Of a DNA stretch of 64,000 nt, positions 19,454 to 30,634 are shown in pieces. Numbering within the stretch: position 1 is the stretch's first letter; every line of letters starts with the position of its first letter. Both the position numbers and the translations under genes were made by a program. Under the pieces are notes generated by a model, which made no database searches, was not told the DNA's origin, and saw nothing but the letters and a program-made list of their open reading frames with translations. This DNA comes from Limnanthes douglasii subsp. nivea (taxonomy: Eukaryota; Streptophyta; Magnoliopsida; Brassicales; Limnanthaceae), in assembly GCA_036936605.1 (NCBI GenBank), contig JAUPFV010000004.1, positions 93,088,334 to 93,152,333 of the forward strand, written 5' to 3'.

Positions 19454-19886
19454 TGAAGAGTTGAAAGATGGTCCGAGGGAGATTTTGTTAGATGAGGATT
19501 TGTTGGTAGGGGATTTTGTGATAGAAGAATACTTAAGAGTCAAATCTAGAGAGAGAAAGTGTTAAAGTAGTAGAGAGAGAAAGTCGTACTATATATCTCG
19601 AAATTCGTGAAGCGTGTGTGGTCCTTTTATAGTACAATTGTGGACCCCACACGCTTTAATTCGGGTTAATTACATCTTTTGGTCCCTGCTCTAAAATTCT
19701 TTCCTATTTTGGCTACATCTTTACAATTAACGCACTTTGGCCCTTATACATTTATTTCTATGCATTTTGGCCCTTATACATTTATTTCTACGCACTTTAG
19801 CCCTTATACATTTATTTCTATGCACTTTGGCCCTTATACATTTATTTCTATGCATTTTGGCCCTTGTACATTTATTCTCCTCATCA
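19454..19886 (-). repeat. Element C 5' LTR
   Basis: 433 bp, pair of 8100-8532 with one difference. Reading on the minus strand, U3 begins TGATGAGG and contains five 30-bp repeats (19736-19880), then a TATA-like ATATATAG near 19595, and ends CTCTTCA next to the PBS. Confidence 0.97.
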
Positions 19887-19891
19887 GGGAT

Positions 19892-22000
19892 GTGTCTGGT
19901 CGAATGACTAAGTGGTAAATTGAATTAGAAGATTATGATATTGAATTTTCACCTTGAACTGCGATTAAGGCACAAGTTGTGGAACACTTGTTAGTTGATA
20001 TATATTCTGAACGACCGCATATTGAATCAGATATTGAAAAATCCATTAATGAACGGATAGTACGAATAGATAAGGGGTCTAACATGTCAAACTGTAGAGC
20101 AAAAAATTGTTTACTATCTCCTTACAGAGATTCAATATACGAAGCAATAGGCTTTGGTTTCAAGGCATCAAACAATGAAGCATAATATGTGGCAATGTTA
20201 GCAGGATTAAGACTTGCCCAAACTTGTAGTCCTAAAAGATTTTGTTTGATAAGTGATTCACAATTACTTATACATCAGGACACAAGAAAATCCAAAGCTA
20301 GAAAAGATCATTTGATAAAATATTGGAAAGTATTAAGGGAGACGATGGTCTTCTTCAAATGTGTCGAGTATGAACAAGTACCCCGAGCTAAAAAATTGAT
20401 GGTTGATTCCCTGACCACGATTGTTTACACTGAAGCATACCCATGGATCTTGATACAAGAGTGCCCTTTGATATTTCCCCCAATGGTGTAGCCGAGTTGG
20501 TTGAGTATGGCATGCTTGTGACCAAAGGTCATGAGTTCGAGTCCCTCTACATACGTTTTCTCGGCTGAGCCTGTCACCTTGTGTGGTTTACCTTCTGGCG
20601 TTGGTTTGCAGGCTATCGCGTCAGACTGAGGGTTTACCCTGTGCGCACTCATTGCACTCTGAGTAGCGGCTGCGGGTTCTCTCAAAAAAAAAGAGTGCCC
20701 TTCGATATCAATAAGCTATGAAATTGGAAAAAGTACTGAGAAAAGTTTCCAAGTTTCAACTACTACAAACAAATATTAGAGAAAATATTGAATAATTAAC
20801 TACTATGGGGATTTTGCGTGTGGATATAATATTAGCTAAGAAACTAAAGTTTAAAGCATATGGTTTCGTAGTATTGACAAATCTCTTAGTAGGACTTTCT
20901 TACGATGCCTCGATGATAATGAATCGTAAATGATATTATCTGAATTAAATTATGGGAAGGGTTCTATCTATTGTGGTTATAAAACTTTAAGCAAAATGGT
21001 TCTATTGGCATGGTATTATTGTCCTTCCATTATATCAGATGCTAAAGAGCTAGTTTGATGGCGTGATCATTGTCAGAGATTTGCAAACACAATAAATATG
21101 CTAGCAGTGCCATTAAAATAAATATATGGAGTGTTGTTACCCTTGAACCGATGGGGGCTCAACTTAGTAGGACCTCTATCGATGACATCCGGGGGTCGTT
21201 ATTATCATGGTAGTCTACTATTTTTCTAACTGGGTGGAAGCATAACCCCTCTCTGGTACTACATCTAAAGAATTCATAAAATTTATCCTCTCTAACATAT
21301 ATTGTAGATTTAAGGTCATAAGAAGTATAACAAGCGATAATGGCACTCAATTTGAGAATAGAGAAATGAAAGTTGTTTGTACATCCCGATCCCTAGGAAT
21401 TCGACATTACTTGTCTTTACCTTTCCACCCTCAAGACAAATGGCAAGGCGAGGTTGTTAACAGGACTATCCTGATGGATTTGAAGAAAAATTTAGAAAGG
21501 ACATCATGAAAATGACCAAATTATTTGCAAGAAGTATTATGGGCATATCTTACTACCCCAAAACTGTAACTCAAGAATCCTATTTTGCTTTGATATATGG
21601 GATGTATGCAGTAACATTGGTCAAATATACTCTCCCAATATTCTGAATTAAAAATTATTACAAAGAAGGAAATGATATAGCCAAGAGTGTTGTATCAGAT
21701 TTGTTTGAAGAGAATAAAATTAGAACCCATTTAAGATCTATCTATTATCAAACCTTAATAGGAAGCAGATATGCATCTAAAGTTCAAAAATGAGAATTCA
21801 AATTAGGGGATATAGGTCTAAAGAAAGTCTTCTTAAATACCAAAGACAAAATGTTAGGAAAGGTGACGCCTACTTGGGAAGGGTTATATTTGTTTATTCA
21901 AAGAATCAAGTCTGGAACCTATCGGTTGGTGTATCAAGAGGGAAATATTTTGCAACACTCATGGAGCATTGAACATTTGAGGTTTTATCTTCAATAGTTG
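19892..22000 (+). pseudogene. Element B RNase H and integrase (decayed)
   Basis: Continues the frame cut at 8099. RNase H: GSNMSNCRAKN for the TDGGSN block, FGFKASNNEA then a stop, LAGLRLAQTC, LISDSQLLIHQ (19979-20491). Integrase after the SINE: the WGLNLVGPL core with GRYY at about 21150-21210, NGTQFENREMK at about 21340, FHPQDKWQGEVVNRTI at about 21425, and a terminal SWSIEHLRFYLQ near 21985. Many stops and frameshifts. Plus-strand element, opposite to A and C. Confidence 0.85.
20475..20690 (+). mobile_element. tRNA-derived SINE inserted in element B
   Basis: 216 bp. A box TAGCCGAGTTGG at 20489-20500 and B box AGTTCGAGTCC at about 20533-20543 give an RNA polymerase III promoter; a tRNA-unrelated body follows, ending in a short A tail (20684-20690). 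Flanked by an 18-bp target duplication (20457-20474 and 20691-20708), 17/18 identical. It interrupts the RNase H-integrase linker of B. No coding capacity; it depends on a LINE for movement. Confidence 0.92.
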
Positions 22001-22763
22001 TAAAAATAAAGTTCATTTTAAGTTACCCATTTAAATAGTTGGGGCCATACTATTACCTACCATAGTAGCTCGAAGAGGTTTTAATGAGCTGCCCGAACTA
22101 CCTAGAATTTATCACATTTGCCTTTTTATAATTCTTGTTATTTTATTTTATGCTTCGTATATCTTTGTGCTCATTTGGAAAGATTCCAGCATTAGTTTTT
22201 CACATTTAAAAGGTTCCAACATTAATTTTTCATAGTTAACTTTTTTGAAGGATGGCAATCCGAATATAAACATTGCGAATACCTTCGAATAGACACTTTC
22301 AAATGGATTGTTTAATTAATACAAGAATTATTGGATTAAATAATTTATTTATCATTGTGAATTCCTTCGAATAGAATACTTTCAAATGGGCTGTTTAATG
22401 CATTTGAAAAATAGCGGGATTAAATTTTCAAGAGTGGGTGAATTGACTATACATTCAAAATGAATTTTTTTGAAGGGAATAATACAAAGATGATTCAAGA
22501 ATACTGCACTGAATTGACTATGATAACTACATTCTAAATTAGATATAGGTTTTACGAATCCAAACATTATATATTCTAATGTATTTGGATTATTTACCAG
22601 TTGTAAGGGCACAACTTAAAGGGCACGTTGTCGAAGGCTTCAATTGTCTTATTTCATTTTTTTTCAAAAGCCTCAAAGTTTATCCTGTCTAGAAGCCCCA
22701 TTGGATAATCTTTATCATAAGATTTTTCCTCTATTGGTCGAACCAAGTGAGAAGTTGGTTGAG
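22001..22763. other. Element B spacer between pol and antisense ORF
   Basis: Non-coding. 22083-22095 carries 'aggttttaatgag', which matches the inverted equivalent in the element C spacer at about 13500-13515. Two copies of an ~80-bp unit with 'ccttcgaatag..actttcaaatgg' occur at about 22275 and 22356. Nothing else seen. Confidence 0.55.
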
Positions 22764-23690
22764 TTACTCAAAGAAGGATGGATTAGATTGAGACAGGGAC
22801 AATTTTCGAATTGATACCCATTTTGTTTTTTTTCTTTCTATTTTCTCGCTGCTATATTTACTTCTCAAGTGTATCTTATTCTTATTTAAGATAAGAAGCT
22901 GTACATGTGTATCACCCTCTTTGACATTAGTATCAAGAGTTACTAGCAAGGGCTCATCGGCCTGCTCCATCGCGTCAACACCAACAGTGTTTTTATTCAA
23001 ACCTTGCTTGTCTGCCATACCCTTCTTTACCCAATGGTTGGGGGATCTAGACCTTATCAAAAGAAATAAATTTCCATACATGGCTTCAATCCTATTAAGG
23101 ATAGTTGTAGGTCGATGCGGAGTAGTAAGTTATTCTCAAGACAGATCCCATTTGGGATTGGTCCTCCATAGATGACTTCAAACTAGGTTATTAGAAGCAA
23201 AACATTTATGGAAGGCTTTTGACCAATTTTCCTGAGCCCATTGGTGCAGTTTCTTATACATGACCTTAGCAGCTTTGAAGTGCTACAGATGAGACTTCAA
23301 TATTGCTACAAATAAAGAAGCAATAAGACACATATGAAGAACTACATGTGTTTTTCCAAAATATGGTGACCCGACTTGGGTTATCCTTCGAGGTAATCTT
23401 TTTCCCATTCTCCTACCAACCGCCGATGAAAAGAAACTACACTTTCCACAGTTTTTCAGCCTCTAAGAAGTCATTCAAGACCTTGTACTTATTAACCATG
23501 TTCAAGAAATAAAAAGGAGTCTAGGAATTTCTTGATAACCTAGCTATAGCCGCAAACGAATCCATAAGCATTCAAATTTTTGATAACCGAGATGCCATGA
23601 TACATAATATCAGGGTAAACCAAGCATTTAGACTAGCCTATTTACTTAAGCAGCTCCATTATCTCTATACTACCTACTTAAAACTTAATT
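22764..23690 (-). pseudogene. Element B antisense additional ORF (decayed)
   Basis: Minus-strand homologue of the element C aORF. About 23640-23440 reads WFTLILCIMASRLS...VNKYKVLNDFLEAEKLW (C: WFTLMACIMASR...GQKVLKDLLEADKKW). About 23265-23130 reads LHQWAQENWSKAFHKCF...SHLWRTNPKWDL (C: LRMWAKEQWDNRFRRCF...SRLWRLDPLDRV). 22764-23081 continues with LLIRSRSPNHW. Between the two blocks, ATTTGTAG near 23300 looks like an intron acceptor at the place of the C intron. Several stops. Antisense to B pol, as in C. Confidence 0.85.
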
Positions 23691-23789
23691 GTATTTCACC
23701 TTGTTACTCATATACCCTCTAAACATTATTAATCGCACCAGACAACCATCCAAATTCTAAATACTTACACAATCATTTATATACATGAT

Positions 23790-25230
23790 ATTTTAATAAA
23801 GAAGAGTTGGAATTTATAGAATGTTTGACCTTCGTGGCATTTTCCGGAGAGAAATATTAAACGAAGTTCAAAAGTTGAACGCATATAATGTTTCTTCAAT
23901 GCGCACAATCTACAATACTAGGCAGAAAAACCAGATATTGGAGAAAGCTGGTTGGTCACAGTTGCAATACTTGTTAGGAGAGCTCAAAATACATAATTAT
24001 TTCGAATGACATAATGAAGATGAAGGTTCTATCATTACTGATATATTTTTTGTGCATCCAGTTTGTGTGGATTTGTTATGGACATTTCCAATAGTGTTAA
24101 TGATGGATAACACTTACAAGATAATATGGTATAAGATATTGTTGTCTGAGATTGTAGGTGTAACATCTACTAGTTCGACTTACTATGTTGCTTTTACATT
24201 TATATCTGGGAAGAAACTAAACAATTTAAAAATAGGTATTCAGATTGTTTGAAATCGTTGGTCGTAACTTACGGAATTGAAGAACCGTTCGTGATTTTAA
24301 TGGATATATATTTGGTGTTGATGAATACTTTAGAGCTAGTGTTTCTGAAAATAACACGCATGTTATGTCGATGACACATAAACCAAAACACTCAGGGGAA
24401 TACGAAAAAGTACTCAAATGAAAAAATAGAACATGATTTGTTTATATATGTGTGGAAAAGGATAGCATACGCGACATCAGAGTTTGAATTCGATCATGCT
24501 AGGATTGAGATGCAGTGTGACTACAGAAACTATCCTCAAGCAATCAAATACACTGAAAAGTATTGGCTTGATCGATGCACTGATAAATTTGTAGTTTGGA
24601 AAACTAACAAGTTCATGCATTTAGGACATGCCACAACTAACTAGGTGGAGAGTGCTCATTCTCACCTAAAGTGTTATATATGTACGATCAAGATTAACTT
24701 CGAGTTATTTTGGGGCAGGGTACATTCACTTGTTGAACGCAAACTTTGTGCAGTTAGATCCTCATTTGAAAAGAATCATTATATAGCACAACATAAATTT
24801 GAAGACAAAGTGTTCGGTTGAATCAGAGACAAGGTTTCTAACACTGCTTTAGAACTCGTTCTTATTAAATTAGAAAGTGCTAGAGATCATGAGAAATACG
24901 ATGACATAGGAATGGTAGTTAAACATGATACAACACATAAAATTTGCATTTGTGCAATAAGATGTACGCATGGTATACTGTGCAATAAGATGGTACATTT
25001 TTACATTTAGAAGTTTTTTATGATCATTGGTAGATGTTAGATATAATGATACGTATAAACCTAAACACGATGAAGATTTTGGAAGAAAAAAAGGATAAAC
25101 TTGTATATGATGTTATACTAACTCATGATGAAAGACGCATATATCACATTTGTAATAAATGGTTTGAATTTTTTTATCCAGAGACATCATACCTCTTAAA
25201 ACCATTAGAGAAATAGAAACATCGTGGTCG
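23790..25230 (+). pseudogene. MULE (Mutator-like) transposase remnant
   Basis: Plus-strand pieces in three frames match the MULE/FAR1-related transposase. IITDIFFVHP and VLMMDNTYK (first catalytic Asp) with EIVGVTSTSSTYYVAFTFI lie at 24034-24225; LCRxHIN at about 24365; KFVVWKTNKFMHLGHATTN, a stop, then VESAHSHLK at 24585-24670; VHSLVE...SSFEKNHYIAQHKFEDKVF and IRCTHGILC at about 24720-24985, the latter resembling the SWIM-type CxCxLRxTHGLPC block. Numerous stops and frameshifts; not functional. Confidence 0.8.
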
Positions 25231-25314
25231 TCTACTGATGTAGCCCAGAAAGTTCATACACAAACTTATTTATTTTATTCAAATATCTTATACTGTTTAA
25301 ATCAAATCTAATTA

Positions 25315-25740
25315 GGCTTTGAACAGTACATCGTCCCTCGACTATCACGTTTGGTGGCAAATAATCCCTTGACTTTCAAATGTCCGTTGACAGTCCCTGG
25401 ACTATCGCGTTTGGATAAAGTTAGTCCACCAGATCCTCTGATCCATGAGAGGCTGCCACGTGTCACCATAGTCCCCAGATTTTTGTATCACCACTAGTCC
25501 CTTGAGTTTAGTTTTCTGTAATTTTCTACATTTTGGGTTTGACATAAACTCAAGGGACTAGTGGTGATACAAAAATCTCAGGACTATGGTGACAGGTGGC
25601 AGCCTCTCATGGATTAGAGGATCTGGTGGACTAACTTTATCCAAACGCGATAGTCCAAGGACTGTCAACGGACATTTGAAAGTCAAGGGACTATCTGCCA
25701 CCAAACGCGATAGTCGAGGGACGATTTACTGTTCAATGCC
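25315..25740. mobile_element. Foldback MITE with 196-bp inverted arms (Mutator-like)
   Basis: Arms 25315-25510 and 25545-25740 are inverted copies, equal in length and about 95% identical, around a 34-bp centre. Termini are GGCTTTGAACAG / CTGTTCAATGCC. A perfect 10-bp direct repeat AATCTAATTA flanks it (25305-25314, 25741-25750). Long TIRs starting with G and a 9-11-bp duplication are typical of Mutator-type non-autonomous elements. No coding capacity. It lies 85 bp after the MULE transposase remnant, but no link between the two is shown. Confidence 0.9.
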
Positions 25741-25750
25741 AATCTAATTA

Positions 25751-27044
25751 TATTAAGATTTGATTTGATTTTATTTTAATACATTTATTTTATTTCCTTT
25801 TATTCTAATTTAGGGTTTTGCGAAGCTATTATATAAAGCCTCATATGCCTTAAGTTATTTTAAGTTTTTTGAATAATATATTTTTTATCTCTGAAAATTT
25901 CAATCTTTGTTACCCTTAGATTAGGGTTTCACCATGTTACCCTTGAATTAGAGTTTCATCTATTGTTGTCTCTTCGTCAATTTCCGTCGCGTCATCAGTA
26001 TACATGCCAAACAGAAATTAGCAATTGATGATTCATCTACTAAACGAGGTAAATCAAATTGGGAACATGTTGATGATGCAGATAAAGCAGATGAAACTCC
26101 GGTGTCAAACCATCTTAAAACTTCCAATGTTACCGTCCATAAAGGATTTTCTAGTGGTCATATAGTCAGGGCACGTAAACCTACTTTACTTTGAATTCCT
26201 TTGATGGTGTCGCTATCTAGTACTTTTGGCCACCAAAATTGAACCTTAAACCCTTAAATTCAACCCTAAGGTTTCAAACGTAGCACTAAAGCATCAATTT
26301 TACCACATAATTAACCCAAATCAACGACAAGAAACCTAAAATCAACTACAAAGTAAAAAATATTCAAGAAACTAAATAGAAATTGAAAAAAAAACAGGAA
26401 CACTCATCTTGGTGAAGGTAGAGGAGAGTTGGCTTTCTTCACCATCATGGAGGATGAGGATGCCGAAGGAGGAACAAATTGTTGAAGGATATCCGGATTT
26501 TCGCCGGAGTCTTTCATCAGATTTTAAAGAGAGAATGATTTTAAAGAGAGAATGAAAAAGAGGGAAAGTAGAGAAATGAAAAAGTCAAAGAGTGAGACTT
26601 GTTCTTAAGAGTGGGTGGATATTGTTTAAAGAAAACAACACCTTATATATTAGCTAGAAGATATTTTGGTCAAAAAATGGATGGGTTTTATATCAATTTT
26701 GGATGAACTTATAATTGGATGGGGTTAGACCCTATTTTAGTGAATTTAACTTGACCTTTATAATTTCTTAAAAAAATAAATTGATAACATATAAAATTAT
26801 GTTTTATAAAGTTTACAAATTTATGGTATCGAATAATTTATAAAAAGAGCCATCAAAAACTAAAAATAATTATTAATAATCTAAAAATACCAAGATAAAT
26901 GTTAACTATCAAACCCATGTTAACACATTGTTTCTCTATGTTCTTACTTTCTCATGTCCGCCCGTCAAAGAAACCCTGAAACGGTCATTTCTGAAGTAAT
27001 TTATTTTTTAAATTCACTATTAAAGTCTATGAAATCGCTCCATC
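25751..27044. other. AT-rich intergenic stretch
   Basis: No convincing gene. A short readable stretch near 26005-26200 is interrupted. About 26790-26860 is similar to 56815-56885 ('ttataaagttta', 'tggtatc.aataa.ttata'), so probably part of a dispersed repeat. Confidence 0.4.
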
Positions 27045-27600
27045 TAATCAATTTTGTTTGATGAATTGTTTATAGCTTTAATGTGTTTTTATTACGATTA
27101 CTGTTACTTGGTACTTTGTGGTTGTCATTCAAAATCCATCCTATTAAATTCAACTTAAAAAAAAATATGATTTCTTTTTATTTTGTTTGGGTAACCAAAT
27201 TTATTTGATGAATATTTTATGGATGTATGGTGTTTTTATTAAAACTTATTTGAAGTTTTTATCTAAAATTTATCATGTTAAAATTAATCTAAAATGTTGT
27301 TTTCATTTGATTTTGTTAGGTAACCAATTTTGTCTGATGAATTGTTTAAAACAGTAAGGTTTTTTTTTGTTAATATTCAAGTTACTTTGTGGTTTCTATA
27401 TAAAAATTATCCTGTTAAAATTAATCTAAATATGATTTTATTTTAATTTTGTTAGGTTTGTATCAGAAAAACATGATTAACGTATATGTATTAAGACTAC
27501 TTTCGAGTGAATTCTGTATTGAAATTATTTTGTGGTTGTTGTTTGTTTTAGGATCTGTTAGATTAGTTTTTTAAAATTTGATTTGATTTTAATTTTATTA
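27045..27600. repeat. Degenerate ~135-140-bp tandem repeat, about four copies
   Basis: Units share 'ggtaaccaattttgttTGATGAAT', a 'tactttgtggtt' block and 'cctgttaaaattaatctaaa'; TGATGAAT recurs near 27056, 27198 and 27331. AT-rich, non-coding. Confidence 0.6.
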
Positions 27601-28394
27601 CGTTTGTATTATAATATCATGACGGTAATCTAAAATTTACGCAAAAGAGACTAAAAATTCATAAGATTTAGAGTAAAAGAGAAGAGATAAAAGGTTGGTC
27701 TCAGGTTGGTCTCATGATCCTTATATTTTCGAATCCAACAAAGAATCCATTATGAAACTCCTCAAAATAAATACATATCTACAAGGTAATTTCAGAGTTC
27801 AGAAATTGTGGGAGCTTATTCTTGAAATTATGAAGATGTATAAGAGTGACATATCCTAACACTATAATTAGACAATATAGCATATATTTTGAAACATTTC
27901 GCGTACCTTTTATAAAGTCATCGTTTAAAATATTGTGAAAAAATATAATCTCATGGACAAAATTTAAAAAAATTGAGTAAATTTTTTTTTACATTTACAA
28001 ACGATCCAATCTTAGATAAATAAATAAAAAATTTAGAATGTAAGAAATTTAAAACATGAAGCTGATAATCGACATATCAATTTTTTTTTTTTAATTTGTA
28101 TATAGAAAAATAAAATATGCAATCATATAAATATTCAAATTAGAGTTGAATTCACGACTTTTTTATGAATAATTATCTGAGTCTCAATTCTGGTCCAGAT
28201 GAGATAAAGAATACCTACCAATATTTTATGACATAATAGTAAAACAATGAACTATGCTAAAATGCAAAACAATATTGAAATTTTATGAACAAAAAGCATA
28301 AATTAAATAATAACACCGAAGCCAAATCAAGTTTTAAAAAGTCAACTAGATCATAAAATTTAAATATAACAATTCTTTTAAAAACAACTTGATC
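27601..28394. other. AT-rich intergenic stretch
   Basis: No gene seen. A 14-bp duplication 'ggttggtctca' at 27693/27704 and homopolymer runs only. Confidence 0.4.
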
Positions 28395-29216
28395 ATAATA
28401 TTACCAATTTTATTACTCTTGTTTTTTTATAAGAGTAATAGTTTTATTACTCTTATTCCTCATAGGATTAACATGATTAGTTTTTATATTTCAAAATGAA
28501 TAATAATATTTATTTTTGTTAATCTAAACAACTGAAAAACATTATTTTATAAAAATAAATAACATAATTGATTTTTAATAATCAAAATATATGGGAATGA
28601 CAATCTTATTATTGTTATTCTTATTTAGAGTAAGAGTCTTATTACCTATATTTTTAATATGAGTAACATGATTAATTTTATTTTTAAATGAATAAAAATA
28701 TTTATTTTCGTTAATCTAAACAGTTGAAAGAAATTCTTTTATAAAAAATTGAATAACATGATTAAATTTCGTTAATCGAAATACTTAGAAATAACAGTCG
28801 TATTACGGTTATTCTTGATATAGTAATAGTCTTATCATCGATATACCTAACAGGAATAACATGATTAATCTTTGTATTTTTAAATGAATAACAATATTTA
28901 TTTTTGCTGATTTAAACTACTCAAATAAATTATTTTATTAAAAAATGAATAGCATTGTTGATTTTTATTAATCAAGACACCGAAAAATAACAGTCTTATT
29001 ACTTTTATTATTAATAGAGTCAGAGTCTTATAACCGGTATTTTTCTAATATAAGCAACATGATTAATTTTTATATTTTTAAATAAATAAACTTATTTTCG
29101 TTAATCTAAACCATTAAAAAAACTTTATTTATAAAATAAATAAATAACATGATTGATTTCTGTTAATTGAAATAGATACGAATAAGAGTCTTATTAATGT
29201 TATTCTTAATACCTAT
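28395..29216. repeat. ~193-bp tandem repeat, about four copies
   Basis: Units share 'taacatgattaattttt', 'gttaatctaaac' (28521, 28713, ~28907, 29103) and 'aataacagtcttattac'. Spacing is 192-196 bp. Small internal palindromes such as 'ataagagtcttat' occur in each. The array ends abruptly at the GTN array. Copies are 75-85% alike by eye. Confidence 0.8.
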
Positions 29217-29823
29217 TTTACTGGTGGTAGTTGTGGTGGTGGTAGTGGTGGTAATGGTCATGTTGGTGGTGGTGGTGGTAGTAGTCGTGGTAGTGGTCGT
29301 TGTGGTGATTATGTCGGTGGTAGTCTTCGTGGTCTTGGTGGTGGTGGTGGTAATGGTATTGATTGTGGTCGTGTTGGTCGTTGTAGTGATTGTGGTCGTG
29401 GTGGTCTTGAAGGTGGTGGTGGCCATTTTCGTTGCTGACGTCGTGGTGATGGTAGTCATCATCGCCGCCGTCGTCGTGGTGTTCGTGGTGGTGGTCATTG
29501 TGATGATGGTGGTAGTGGTAGTGGTGATCGTTATAGTGGTGGTGATGGTGATGGTGGTGGTGATGGTGATGGTGGTGGTGGTCGTGATTTTGGTGGTGAT
29601 AGTGGTCGAGGTGGTCATGGTGATGATGTTCATGGTCGTGACGGTAGTGTTCGTGGTGATGGTGATGGTTGTCGTGTGGGTGGTGGTTGTGGTGGTTATT
29701 GTCGTCGTGGTCGTGATGGTGGTCATAGTGGTCGTGGTGATTGTGATGATGGTCGTGGTTGTTGTAGTGATTATGGTGGTTGTGGTGGTCGTGATCGTGG
29801 TTGTGATGGAGGTCGTGGTCGCG
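29217..29823. repeat. GTN trinucleotide array (~600 bp)
   Basis: About 200 triplets, almost all GTN or TGN (ggt, gtg, gtc, gta, gat). Plus strand G/T-rich with very few runs of A or C. It keeps frames open on both strands (Val/Gly-rich on plus, Thr-rich on minus) purely as a consequence of composition. Confidence 0.95.
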
Positions 29824-30239
29824 GTGAGTTAAACATGATTGTATTTTTTATAAGAATAAATCGATTAAACCTATTTTTTTATTGTAACATTTCTTTGTAA
29901 TTCCAATAATTGTATATTCTTGTTGAAATTATGAAAGTTTGATGTATGTAATAAATATTTTAAAATATTTGGTGTACCCTTTAAGAACTCATCCATATTT
30001 ATTATATATCATATATAAAATAGTTAAATAAAATTTCTCGAATAATTTTTTATTTTTTTAAATAGTGTGGTATACAAAAACATATTGTCATATACTTCAA
30101 ATATTTTATTAGATAAATTTTTATGTTTTCTTTTGTTCACTAATATTTTGTAATAATAAACATATTATTACACATTTTACATATTGTCATATTATTTTGT
30201 AATATTTGGTTGAATTTAACTTTGATTTTGGATTTAAGT
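29824..30239. repeat. AT-rich DNA with a dispersed repeat copy
   Basis: 30062-30175 ('aatagtgtggtatacaaaaa' then 'catattgtc...acttcaaatattttatt') is clearly related to 55249-55350, and 29930-30000 to 27870-27930. No gene. Confidence 0.55.
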
Positions 30240-30634
30240 TGAGGAAGAGACCCTTTAGGCCTCCAAGAAACCTAAAGGGAAATCTTGAATTTCCGGCCTT
30301 GGGCCTAGCCCGGTATCTTGAGAAGTATCTCTTCTCTCTTCTCAGCCACACAATCTGAGTAACCCTATTTCGTCTCTCTTCGTCTCTCTAGGTAAATCGA
30401 CAGCCACTTTCAACCAGTATCTTCTCAGATCTATCCACCACGGAAAATCAACCACCCAAATCTAGATCTGTTCTTCATCATGAAGAACGACACCATTTAA
30501 ACCTTCAAAACAATACCACAAACACAAATTCTTGCAAAAATCTGGCCTCAAACCAAATAACAGAGGCTCGTTTTTTCGAAAACCCCGTTTTCGAACGAAA
30601 TGAGTCTCTGATTAGCGATTCTTGCAAAGGAAAA

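Larger units (their letters stand above)
8100..19886 (-). mobile_element. Element C: Tat-type Ty3/gypsy LTR retrotransposon, near-complete
   Basis: 11,787-bp element on the minus strand. LTRs are 8100-8532 (3') and 19454-19886 (5'), 433 bp each, TG...CA, differing only at 8264 (T) versus 19618 (G). A perfect 5-bp target duplication GGGAT flanks it (8095-8099 and 19887-19891). Minus-strand order is LTR, PBS, gag, protease, RT, RNase H, integrase, repeat spacer, antisense aORF, spacer, polypurine tract, LTR. The domain order and the downstream antisense ORF indicate the Tat lineage. Near-identical LTRs imply recent insertion, yet pol carries several lesions (see the separate entries). It sits inside element B. 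Confidence 0.97.

Noticed and set aside
20475..20690. tRNA gene
   Set aside because: A and B boxes are present, but no cloverleaf; the body is too long, with an A tail and target duplications, so it is a SINE.
29163..29832. Long ORFs on both strands (187 and 211 codons)
   Set aside because: Produced by the GTN trinucleotide array, which contains no stop triplet in several frames; poly-Val/Thr products without a domain.
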